Part shown: positions 1 through 5,381 of the stretch, one piece after another
Layout: each line of letters begins with the position of its first letter
Position numbering within the stretch: the stretch's first letter is position 1
NCBI GenBank assembly: GCA_903905665.1
Contig: CAIVHJ010000189.1
Span: 1 to 5,381, forward strand
Reading direction: 5' to 3'
Source of the DNA: an uncultured Phycisphaerales bacterium
GTDB taxonomy: Bacteria > Planctomycetota > Phycisphaerae > UBA1845 > CAIVHJ01
DNA: 5,381 nt
The notes under the pieces: model-generated
What the model saw: only the letters and a program-made list of their open reading frames with translations
Told to the model about the DNA's origin: nothing
Databases searched by the model: none
Position numbers and translations under genes: made by a program

Positions 1-59
1 CGTCGGCATTTTGCGATGATTCTGGAGTACGGATGACTCTTCATGGCAAAGACGACTCG

Positions 60-76
60 AAAACGCAACCTTGCGT
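60..76 (-). terminator. Weak candidate terminator downstream of ssrA
   Basis: On the minus strand, ACGCA-AGGT-TGCGT forms a 5-bp hairpin with a 4-base loop, followed by a short T run at 62-60. It lies about 84 bases beyond the tmRNA 3' end. The stem and T run are both short for an intrinsic terminator, so this is only the best candidate in the 159 bases downstream of ssrA. No convincing gene was seen in that stretch. Confidence 0.25.
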
Positions 77-159
77 AAAGTGCATGGAAACGGCGACAAC
101 GAGTGCCAATAATAGACATGAGAGGTCTGAAATATCGACAAAAACATCACCGCGAAAAC

Positions 160-511
160 TGGAGGCGGCGGGAATTGAACCCGCGTCCCGCGACAGGTCC
201 GGCAAGATTTCTACGTGCATAGTTCGTCAATTGTTTCTCGACTTGGGCAACGCCGGCGAACAGGCTTTACCTTTGTCCAGCTCGGCTGCTCTCTCATGAC
301 CGCCGGCAGAGCATCGACGGTCACCAGCCTGCTGTCGGCGTCCGGGTCTGCCAGCAGGCGTCGCAAACCGGACGGGTTGCCTAATTAGGCAGCCATGCGC
401 AACTGTGAGTAGTCGGCATCTAAATTGTTGCCAGATGATTAGCGAGGCCCACTGGCATCCTCGGCACGCCGCCTTGTCGTCCTACTGCCCGGTCGAACCC
501 AATTCGCCCCC
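160..511 (-). ncRNA. ssrA: tmRNA (transfer-messenger RNA), one-piece
   Basis: tmRNA rescues ribosomes stalled on damaged mRNAs. It enters as alanyl-tRNA with SmpB, then supplies a short reading frame that tags the nascent protein for proteolysis. The 5' end GGGGGCG (511-505) pairs over 7 bp with CGCCUCC (167-161), including a G3-U wobble, the alanyl-tRNA synthetase identity element. The T arm is GCGGG-UUCAAUU-CCCGC, and the discriminator base is A at 160. The 3' CCA is not encoded, since GTT follows. Three H-type pseudoknots can be drawn. PK1 pairs 470-466 with 458-454 and 463-459 with 447-443. The second pairs 374-368 with 345-339 and 359-352 with 334-327. The third pairs 323-318 with 302-297 and 313-308 with 292-287. 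The encoded frame sits between PK1 and the second pseudoknot, as expected. The mature RNA is about 352 nt plus added CCA, a normal size. The order is that of a standard, non-permuted tmRNA. Confidence 0.96.
385..432 (-). other. tmRNA-encoded proteolysis tag frame
   Basis: The open frame inside ssrA reads GNNLDADYSQLRMAA followed by TAA. I place the resume codon at GGC (432-430) because it begins 10 nt after PK1, the same gap as in E. coli tmRNA, and has A at -4. Glycine resume codons are known in Firmicutes. An alternative is the in-frame GCC at 417-415, which would give ADYSQLRMAA. Its upstream UAGAU resembles the E. coli UAGUC context, but it lies 25 nt after PK1. Both readings share the same C-terminus and stop. 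The tag ends in Met-Ala-Ala where Leu-Ala-Ala or Val-Ala-Ala is usual. Confidence 0.75.
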
Positions 512-570
512 GGGAAAAATCGTTGGCCAGCAGCTGCAAGAGGTCAGCGACCGGCTATTAGACTATGAAG

Positions 571-579
571 ATTATACCA
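571..579 (-). promoter_or_regulatory. ssrA promoter, extended -10
   Basis: The minus strand reads TGGTATAAT, a perfect -10 hexamer (576-571) preceded by the TGn extension. Transcription would begin near 564, leaving a leader of about 50 nt before the tmRNA 5' end at 511, to be removed by processing. No good -35 is visible: the hexamer at 17-bp spacing is CCGACT. The extended -10 would compensate for this. The -35 region falls inside the terminator hairpin of the upstream peptidase gene. Confidence 0.7.
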
Positions 580-580
580 C

Positions 581-615
581 AAAAAAAGCACACAGTCGGG
601 AAACCATGTGCTTTT
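581..615 (-). terminator. Intrinsic terminator of the M16 peptidase gene
   Basis: The minus strand carries AAAAGCACA, a 14-base loop, then TGTGCTTTT, a perfect 9-bp inverted repeat (615-607 with 592-584). It ends in a run of seven T (587-581). It starts about 29 bases after the peptidase stop codon. Four of the stem pairs are A-U and the loop is large, so efficiency may be moderate. The same hairpin is flanked by A and T runs on both strands. Confidence 0.7.
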
Positions 616-643
616 GTATTGCCCGTCAGCAGATTTCGGTCCG

Positions 644-3586
644 CTATTTCCCGGCTGGAGCGGGGGCGGGTTTCTGTTCTTTTTCCTTTTCGGCGGGCGT
701 TTCCTTCACGTCGGGAATCGCCACCAGTCGAATGCGCTTATTGTCCGTCATATATTTACGAGCGGCGGACTGAAGTTGCTCGGCGGTAATTTTCTGATAG
801 GCGCCCGGTAATTCCTTCAGTTCGTCGAGCGTGCGATTGCGATACTTGAGTTCGTCGATTTTGGCCAGCCAGAAACCCGGCTCTTTCATGCTGACTTCCA
901 ATTGATTGGACATTTGCTTTTTGGCCACTTCCAATTCGTCGTCCGTCGGACCTTTCTCGACAAAGTCCTTCATCATGCTCAGGACCGTATCCGCCAGTTT
1001 GTCGGCCTTTTGGGGATCGGTGGTCGATTGCGCCACCAGCATTCCCAGTCCGGGAATCGACACGGATGGATCGCTGACGCAGGAAATCGAATACACCAAC
1101 TGCTCGTCTTCGCGGATTCGCTTGTTCATTCGGTCGTCGAGAATCTTGGTGATCAAATTGAGCGCCCGACGATCGGGGATGTTGTCGTAATCACAGCCGA
1201 CAAAACCCGTGAGCACGGCCGACACCGGGGTGACCGTTTCGAATTTCACTGCCTTTTCGAACGGACCGTTGCCTCGTTTGATCTTTCGCAGAGCATCCAG
1301 TCCCTCGTAACCCAGCGATCGCTTGGGAAGCGAACCCAGATATCTCGTCGCCAGATTCGTCGCGTCTTCCAGCGAAATGTCCCCGACGATGGCGACTTCA
1401 ATCGGAGCGCTGTCGGTCAGATGTTTCCACCAGGCTTCGGCGGCGTTCAAATCCACTTTCTTGACCTGATCCGGCGTCATCAGGCTCAGGCGAACGTCTC
1501 CCCCATAGAACGTCTGATCCATCGCCAACTGCAATTGCCCCTGAGGCATGGTCTTGATCTCTTCGAGTTGCTGGAGCCAGAACTGCTTCCAGTTGTCCAG
1601 CGCCGACGGTTCAATTTTGCCGTCGGTTAACATCGCGTAAGCCAACTGGAACCCCGAATCCAGGTCTTTCGGCGAACCGTTGATCGCAAGCGTAACCAGA
1701 TCAAAGCGGGCCTGACCGGCCACTTTGACTTTCTTTCCGGTCATGATGTCCCGAATCTGGTTGGACGTCAGTCGGGATGTGGCGTTGACCAGCGCCGCCG
1801 CCTCGCTGATGCCGCGGTTGGCGGGTGTTTCCTCGATCGTTCCACCGGCGAGGTTAATCGTCACCAGAACCATGTCCTTGCGATAGTCCATGAAGCGATG
1901 ATGGACGATCACTCCGTTGCTCAACTCGGTCGTGGTCACCTTCAAATCCGAATCCGTTTTTTGATTCGCCACCGCGCCGGGAGTCGGGAGTTCGGGCAGA
2001 ATGTTGTCGGCGAGTTGTTCCTGCTTTGGCGCTTCCGTTTCCCGGGACCAATCCGTGGTCGCAGCCGCCAGCGCTTCCTGTGGCGTCGGCAACGTGAGTT
2101 CCTCGTTCGCTTTCGGCATGGTCATGACATAGGTGTAGTCGTTGTTCTTGAAATCCTTCACCAAAACGTCGTGAATCTCCTTGAGCGTCGCTTCCTCCAA
2201 AACCTTCTTCATGAGGTCCAGATTCTGCTGCGCCGATAAAATCGGATACTCCGAGGTCAACGTTTCGCTCAATTCGCTAACCACGGTCCACGAATCACGG
2301 GTGGACTCCAATTCGACGCTGCGTTCGGCGGAGGCCAGAAATTCTTTTCTCACGAGTTGGAGTTCCCGCTCGGTAAAGCCGTGCTCCACCGCACGATGAA
2401 CCTCCGCCACCGTCTGATCGAGCATCTTGTTCCAATCTTCCGGTTCGCCCACAGTCTGACCGACGGCCATGATGCCTTCGTTATAGATATCCCCGACCCA
2501 GACTTGGCCTTCGCGGAAGTCGGCGGTTCCCCGATTGATCATTTCATCCAGTCGGCGGGTGACGATCCACGTTCCCATGTTTTCGATTTCGTTGAAGCGA
2601 TAATCTTCATAAGTTCGGATTCGCGGACGTGCCGGATGCAACGCCAACACCTGTACCCGTCCCTCGACCTGCTCCGGATCGGTCAACACATACGCACGAG
2701 CCTGGGTGACCGGCTGAATTCCCGTCTTGCCTGCTTCTCGCGCGGGAGCGCGAGCGGCCATGCTCTCAAAATGTTTTTTCGCCAATTCGCGAACGTCTTC
2801 GACTTTGACGTCACCCACGACGAGCAGCGTCATGTTCTCGGGTCGATACCACGTGTTCCAATAATCAAGCACGTCCACTCTGTTCCACTTGGTAATCTGG
2901 TCTTCGTTGCCGATCACGTCGTGTTCGGCCAGCCTTGATCCCGCAAACACGTTCTTTCGCCACATCTTCATGATTCGCTCGTCGGCGCCTTTGTCCGACC
3001 GCGCTTCTTCCAGCACCACGCCGCGCTCTTTGTCGATTTCTTCCTGTGTGAGCAGCAATCCTTCTGCAAAGTCGTCCAGCACCGTCAGACCCTTGTCCAC
3101 GGTCTCGCTGTCCGTCTTGGGCATGAGGAGTTTAAAGACCGTTTCCTTGATCGACGTGTGGGCATTGGTGTGGTGACCAAATTCCATCCCCATCTCGTTG
3201 AGAAACGGAATCAACTTCCCCGCTGGAAAATTCTTCGATCCATTGAACGCCATGTGTTCGAGAAAATGCGCGATGCCGTTCTGGTCTTCCTTTTCATTCA
3301 GCGCACCGGTGCGAACGTGAAGCCACAACGCGACCTTTCCCGGCGGGTTGGTGTTGGGTCGAATGATGTAACGAAATCCGTTGGCAAATTCACCGTACGT
3401 GTTGTTCGGGTCCTGAGGCAGCAGTGTGCCGGCGAGCGTTCCCATGCCCTTGGCGTCGTTCTCCATCTCCCTGATCTGCTCGCCTGTCTTTTTCGACGGC
3501 TTGTCATCCGCCCGAACCGTAATTGACTGGAAACCCCACGCCCCCAACAGAAGCAATCCCAACACAAGACACATTCGCCTGATCAT
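644..3586 (-). CDS. Exported M16-family zinc metallopeptidase, two-half (PqqL-like) form
   Basis: This 980-residue protein is a predicted zinc peptidase of the M16 (pitrilysin/insulinase) clan, which degrades peptides inside a clam-shell chamber. A signal peptide is visible: RR at 3-4, a hydrophobic core at about 7-18, and likely cleavage after VRA at 26. No lipobox is seen, so it is probably periplasmic. The N-terminal half carries the inverted zinc motif H107-F-L-E110-H111. The distal Glu ligand is probably E194 in VLEEARS, with E187 seven residues before it as in pitrilysin. The second half (about 550-960) repeats the fold but has no HxxEH (RGISEAAAL at 591-599). It keeps the substrate-binding Arg/Tyr pair (R825, Y832). 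The tail is rich in K, E, P and A. The length and the motif context GIAHFLEHMAFNG resemble E. coli PqqL, but the substrate is unknown. The start is supported by AAAGGA (3598-3593), 6 bases before the ATG. It ends in TAG and lies between smpB and ssrA, probably transcribed from its own promoter. Confidence 0.95.
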   Translation of the reverse strand: MIRRMCLVLGLLLLGAWGFQSITVRADDKPSKKTGEQIREMENDAKGMGTLAGTLLPQDPNNTYGEFANGFRYIIRPNTNPPGKVALWLHVRTGALNEKEDQNGIAHFLEHMAFNGSKNFPAGKLIPFLNEMGMEFGHHTNAHTSIKETVFKLLMPKTDSETVDKGLTVLDDFAEGLLLTQEEIDKERGVVLEEARSDKGADERIMKMWRKNVFAGSRLAEHDVIGNEDQITKWNRVDVLDYWNTWYRPENMTLLVVGDVKVEDVRELAKKHFESMAARAPAREAGKTGIQPVTQARAYVLTDPEQVEGRVQVLALHPARPRIRTYEDYRFNEIENMGTWIVTRRLDEMINRGTADFREGQVWVGDIYNEGIMAVGQTVGEPEDWNKMLDQTVAEVHRAVEHGFTERELQLVRKEFLASAERSVELESTRDSWTVVSELSETLTSEYPILSAQQNLDLMKKVLEEATLKEIHDVLVKDFKNNDYTYVMTMPKANEELTLPTPQEALAAATTDWSRETEAPKQEQLADNILPELPTPGAVANQKTDSDLKVTTTELSNGVIVHHRFMDYRKDMVLVTINLAGGTIEETPANRGISEAAALVNATSRLTSNQIRDIMTGKKVKVAGQARFDLVTLAINGSPKDLDSGFQLAYAMLTDGKIEPSALDNWKQFWLQQLEEIKTMPQGQLQLAMDQTFYGGDVRLSLMTPDQVKKVDLNAAEAWWKHLTDSAPIEVAIVGDISLEDATNLATRYLGSLPKRSLGYEGLDALRKIKRGNGPFEKAVKFETVTPVSAVLTGFVGCDYDNIPDRRALNLITKILDDRMNKRIREDEQLVYSISCVSDPSVSIPGLGMLVAQSTTDPQKADKLADTVLSMMKDFVEKGPTDDELEVAKKQMSNQLEVSMKEPGFWLAKIDELKYRNRTLDELKELPGAYQKITAEQLQSAARKYMTDNKRIRLVAIPDVKETPAEKEKEQKPAPAPAGK

Positions 3587-3592
3587 GACTTA

Positions 3593-3598
3593 TCCTTT
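3593..3598 (-). promoter_or_regulatory. Ribosome binding site of the M16 peptidase gene
   Basis: AAAGGA on the minus strand lies 6 bases before the ATG at 3586. It decides for Met1 over Met5 as the start and gives the signal peptide its positively charged N-terminus. Confidence 0.75.
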
Positions 3599-3644
3599 CA
3601 AGTTGTAATCTTTCGAGAACTCGATCCCACATTGAAGGAGTACT

Positions 3645-3673
3645 ATTCTATTCAAACTGCGAGAACTTGACCA
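3645..3673 (-). promoter_or_regulatory. Candidate sigma-70-type promoter for the M16 peptidase gene
   Basis: On the minus strand, TGGTCA (3673-3668, 4 of 6 matches) is followed after 17 bp by TAGAAT (3650-3645, 5 of 6 matches). Transcription would begin near 3638, about 50 bases before the start codon. This suggests that the peptidase gene can be transcribed independently of smpB. Read-through from smpB is not excluded, since no terminator was found after smpB. Confidence 0.45.
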
Positions 3674-3681
3674 TCCAGTGC

Positions 3682-3776
3682 ATCGTTTTGTGTTTCGAAT
3701 ATCGTTTTGGAATGCACTTTGGAGCGGTCGACACACTTTGGATCGGCTGGCGTATTTCGGAGCGGTAGGATTGCTG
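3682..3776. repeat. Degenerate 19-base periodic repeat between smpB and the peptidase gene
   Basis: Five consecutive 19-base blocks begin at 3682, 3701, 3720, 3739 and 3758. Blocks 1 and 2 share ATCGTTTTG at the same phase. Blocks 3, 4 and 5 start TGGAGCGGT, TGGATCGGC and CGGAGCGGT. Blocks 2, 3 and 4 end GCACTT, ACACTT and GTATTT. The best local match is CACTTTGGAGCGG against CACTTTGGATCGG (12 of 13), offset by 19. The similarity is partial, so this is either a decayed tandem repeat or chance. It occupies nearly half of the gene-free 3587-3788 spacer. Confidence 0.4.
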
Positions 3777-3788
3777 CTGGTGCTTTTT

Positions 3789-4259
3789 TTATCTCCGCTG
3801 GCGCATAGCTCGATCCATCTCCCGCTGATGCTCGCGTTTTTTGAGCGATTGACGCTTATCACCATGCGTTTTGCCCCGGACCAGTGCGATCGTCACTTTG
3901 GCAACGCCTCGGCCATTAAAGTGCATGTCCAGAGGCACCAGCGTCAGTCCTCGCAACTGAACTTTGGAGTGCCATTTTTGCATTTCGCGGTTGTGCAGCA
4001 ATAGTTTGCGTTTTCGGGTGGCTTCGTGATTGAGCCGACCTGCCTGTTCGTACGGTTTGATGTTGCAGCCCATGAGCCAAAGCTCACCCTGCTCAATTCT
4101 GGCATAGGCCTCTTCGATGGAAACCTCATGATTTCGAAGGCTTTTGACCTCACTTCCAAGCAAAACCACGCCGCATTCCAGTTTCTCCAGTATTTCATAG
4201 TGAAAACCGGCCTTTTTGTTGCGGATGATCGTGTTGTCCGTGGTGCGTTTTTTTGACAT
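3789..4259 (-). CDS. smpB: SsrA-binding protein SmpB
   Basis: SmpB is the small RNA-binding partner of tmRNA. It binds the tRNA-like domain, substitutes for the missing anticodon arm in the ribosomal A site, and is needed for tagging. Family hallmarks are clear: NKKAGFHYEI near the N-terminus, GSEVKSLRNHEVSIEEAYARI (35-55), GCNIKPYEQAG (64-74), a KRKLLLHNREM segment (83-93), GLTLVPL (104-110), and the basic tail GK-DKR-KKRE (129-143) that reaches into the mRNA channel. At 156 residues it is of normal length. I chose the ATG at 4259. The frame can be opened from a TTG at 4271 (four residues more), but that has no ribosome binding site and a less typical N-terminus. The ATG also has only a weak GAG upstream. 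Residue 133, just before the conserved DKR, is Gly where E. coli has His136. The gene is divergent from the sigma factor gene and on the same strand as ssrA. Confidence 0.97.
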   Translation of the reverse strand: MSKKRTTDNTIIRNKKAGFHYEILEKLECGVVLLGSEVKSLRNHEVSIEEAYARIEQGELWLMGCNIKPYEQAGRLNHEATRKRKLLLHNREMQKWHSKVQLRGLTLVPLDMHFNGRGVAKVTIALVRGKTHGDKRQSLKKREHQREMDRAMRQRR

Positions 4260-4344
4260 AACTCGTTGCAAAATAGTGAATTGCGCTCGTTTTTCTGGCC
4301 GTCAGTCGGTCGGTGTTTGCGGATTGCCCTACAAGCCGCGTAAT

Positions 4345-4375
4345 TTGAAAAACTGCAACTTTCCGACAGTATAAT
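4345..4375 (+). promoter_or_regulatory. Promoter of the ECF sigma factor gene
   Basis: A perfect TATAAT stands at 4370-4375. The best -35 is TTGAAA at 4345-4350 with a long 19-bp spacer. A start 6-7 bases after the -10 would fall at about 4382, only some 5 bases before the ATG, implying a leaderless or near-leaderless mRNA. The 127-base gap 4260-4386 must also hold the smpB promoter on the other strand. I could not fix that one: the best minus-strand hexamers are TATTTT near 4275 and TATACT overlapping this box. Confidence 0.5.
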
Positions 4376-4386
4376 AAGTATAAGTC

Positions 4387-5022
4387 ATGGAAGATATGAA
4401 GGATAGCCCAACGTCAGGTCTGAGCCGACTTGAAGAGCAGAGAATCATTTTGTCCGTTCGGCAAGGTGAGGATCACGGCGCGCGCGCGCTGGTCGATCAC
4501 TATAAGCAGCGACTTTTTTCGTTTTTGTGGCGCGTGGTGGCGAACCACAGCGACGTCGAAGACCTTTGCCAGGAAACGTTTCTCCGCGCGATCTCGTCGA
4601 TCAAATCTTATGATTCCACTTATCGATTCAGCACGTGGTTGTTCACGATTGGTTATCGGTTGGCGCTGAACCATATTCGCCGCCAGGGCCACATGACGAC
4701 ACGAACAGAACTGGATTTTGACCAGTTGCGGGATCGCGACGGATCTCATCCGGCTGAAGTGGCGGAGAGTCGGGAGGCGGCGCGGCTTAGATCGAAAGTA
4801 TGGGATGCGGTGGATCAGTTGTCGCCCGCGCAAAAGACGGCGGTGCTGCTGTTTTATCGTGAAGAGATGTCGTGTCAGGATTTGGCGAAGGTCATGGATG
4901 TACCGGTGGCGACGGTCAAGAGCCACCTTCACCGCGCCCGTGCGAAACTGCGCGAGTTGCTCGAGCCGGTATTTGCCGGTGACTGGCAAAAATTGTGCAT
5001 CCTGAGCGAAGAAGTGGGGTAA
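4387..5022 (+). CDS. ECF-type RNA polymerase sigma factor (sigma-70 family, group 4)
   Basis: This 211-residue protein should direct RNA polymerase to a small regulon in response to an extracytoplasmic signal. It has only the two ECF core domains. Region 2 (about 34-100) includes DVEDLCQETFLRAI (56-69) and the promoter-melting/-10 segment FSTWLFTIGYRLALNHIRR. An acidic linker lies at about 106-130. Region 4 (about 137-192) carries the LSPAQKTAVLLFY segment and a helix-turn-helix (161-184, ending TVKSHLHRARAKL) that reads the -35. The ATG at 4387 has no ribosome binding site. Met4 at 4396 is an alternative that would still leave the core intact. The gene is followed after 67 bases by an anti-sigma factor gene on the same strand, the usual co-transcribed regulatory pair. 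Specific ECF subgroup and regulon cannot be read from the sequence. Confidence 0.95.
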   Translation: MEDMKDSPTSGLSRLEEQRIILSVRQGEDHGARALVDHYKQRLFSFLWRVVANHSDVEDLCQETFLRAISSIKSYDSTYRFSTWLFTIGYRLALNHIRRQGHMTTRTELDFDQLRDRDGSHPAEVAESREAARLRSKVWDAVDQLSPAQKTAVLLFYREEMSCQDLAKVMDVPVATVKSHLHRARAKLRELLEPVFAGDWQKLCILSEEVG

Positions 5023-5025
5023 AAA

Positions 5026-5067
5026 TAGTAGTTAGCAGACAGCGGGTAGCCGGTAGCAGGAAGCGAA
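5026..5067 (+). repeat. Heptanucleotide tandem repeat, consensus TAGCNGG
   Basis: Six successive 7-base units fill the gap between the sigma and anti-sigma genes: TAGTAGT, TAGCAGA, CAGCGGG, TAGCCGG, TAGCAGG and AAGCGAA. The AGC core keeps exact 7-base phase in five of six units. The array begins 3 bases after the sigma stop codon and ends 22 bases before the next start. It is outside both coding regions. Confidence 0.75.
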
Positions 5068-5089
5068 AAAAGAAAGCGGAAACCAAGAC

Positions 5090-5381
5090 ATGATTAGTTG
5101 CGAACAGGCGAACAATTTATTCGATGCGTATTTGAACGACGAACTCAGCGGTTCGTGGGTGGCGGAGATGGATGCGCATTTGCTGGAATGCGTGGGGTGT
5201 CGTCATCGGCTTTCGCTGCTGGAAGCCTGTGGCAATGTGATTCGGCTGGACACCCGCGAGCCGGCAATTTCGGACGATTTCACAAATCGGTTGATGACGA
5301 TTCTGAACGATGGGGAGCGCACATCGCGTCGGAATTTGCAGTTGCGTCGGGGGATGCAAATTGCCTGCGGTTTGCTGGGAG
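5090..5381 (+). CDS. Zinc-binding (ZAS/zf-HC2) anti-sigma factor, 3'-truncated by the window edge
   Basis: The reading frame starts at ATG 5090 and is open to the window edge (97 codons seen). The N-terminal domain has the zinc signature C4-x25-H30-x3-C34-x2-C37 of cis-encoded anti-sigma factors, seen in MISCEQANN and HLLECVGC. Such proteins hold the partner ECF sigma inactive, and release follows a stress signal or proteolysis. A hydrophobic stretch seems to begin at about residue 88 (GMQIACGLLG). It may be a membrane helix, but the window cuts it off. The ribosome binding site is weak (GGAAA about 8 bases upstream). An in-frame TAG at 5054 rules out a much longer N-terminus. Its position just after the sigma gene makes that sigma the likely partner. 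Confidence 0.85.
   Translation, partial: MISCEQANNLFDAYLNDELSGSWVAEMDAHLLECVGCRHRLSLLEACGNVIRLDTREPAISDDFTNRLMTILNDGERTSRRNLQLRRGMQIACGLLG

Noticed and set aside
1..36. Open frame on the plus strand ending RRHFAMILEYG-stop at 34-36, possibly the end of an upstream gene.
   Set aside because: Only 11 codons are visible and there is no recognisable motif or terminator, so a coding tail cannot be supported.
33..299. An 88-residue frame running into the ssrA locus.
   Set aside because: It overlaps the tRNA-like 3' part of tmRNA antisense; the internal text simply reflects that RNA gene.
902..2938. Long plus-strand frames (242 residues at 902-1630, 193 residues at 2357-2938) opposite the peptidase gene.
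   Set aside because: They are antisense to a well-supported M16 gene with conserved motifs. Their compositions look like complement shadows and no ribosome binding site or family motif was seen.
3777..3790. Run of T (3784-3790) near the end of smpB as a terminator.
   Set aside because: It is on the plus strand with no hairpin before it, and no gene is read in that direction there. On the minus strand it is an A run and has no terminator form.
4260..4271. TTG start giving SmpB four extra residues (MQRV).
   Set aside because: There is no Shine-Dalgarno sequence before it, and the ATG at 4259 gives a typical SmpB N-terminus.
4355..4361. GCAACTT, one mismatch from the sigma-E type -35 GGAACTT, as an autoregulatory ECF promoter.
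   Set aside because: No matching ECF -10 lies at 16-17 bases, and the perfect TATAAT in the same region explains transcription better.

Overview
The window looks like a chromosomal segment from a Gram-negative-type bacterium. The paired ECF sigma/zinc anti-sigma genes, the exported M16 peptidase and the GC-moderate composition suggest a planctomycete or a related lineage. That is an inference from general character, not a sequence match. No mobile element, CRISPR array, tRNA or phage gene was seen.

Minus-strand block (about 160-4259). Reading in the direction of transcription, the order is smpB (4259-3789), a 200-base spacer with a promoter candidate, a 980-residue two-half M16 zinc metallopeptidase with a signal peptide (3586-644), a hairpin/T-tract terminator (615-581), an extended -10 promoter, and ssrA encoding tmRNA (511-160). 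Both components of trans-translation, the ribosome rescue system, therefore lie within 4.1 kb on one strand, separated by one exported-protease gene. tmRNA and SmpB act together on stalled ribosomes in the cytoplasm. The M16 protein is predicted to be outside the cytoplasm, so a direct part in rescue is unlikely.

The tmRNA call rests on structure checked by hand. There is a 7-bp acceptor stem with a G3-U wobble, a T arm and three interleaved (pseudoknot) helix pairs, and a short tag frame ends in ...LRMAA-stop.

Plus-strand block (about 4345-5381). Divergent from smpB lies a gene for an ECF sigma factor (4387-5022) whose TATAAT box is so close to the ATG that the mRNA may be leaderless. After a 67-base gap built largely of a 7-base tandem repeat comes the start of a zinc-binding (ZAS-type) anti-sigma factor gene (5090 to the window edge). 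The pair is a typical cis-encoded sigma/anti-sigma switch.

Bases 1-159 hold no convincing gene. I see no wholly new system here. The points most worth checking are the smpB-M16-ssrA linkage, the unusual tmRNA tag, a Gly at a key position of the SmpB tail, the heptanucleotide repeat between sigma and anti-sigma, and the near-leaderless sigma gene.
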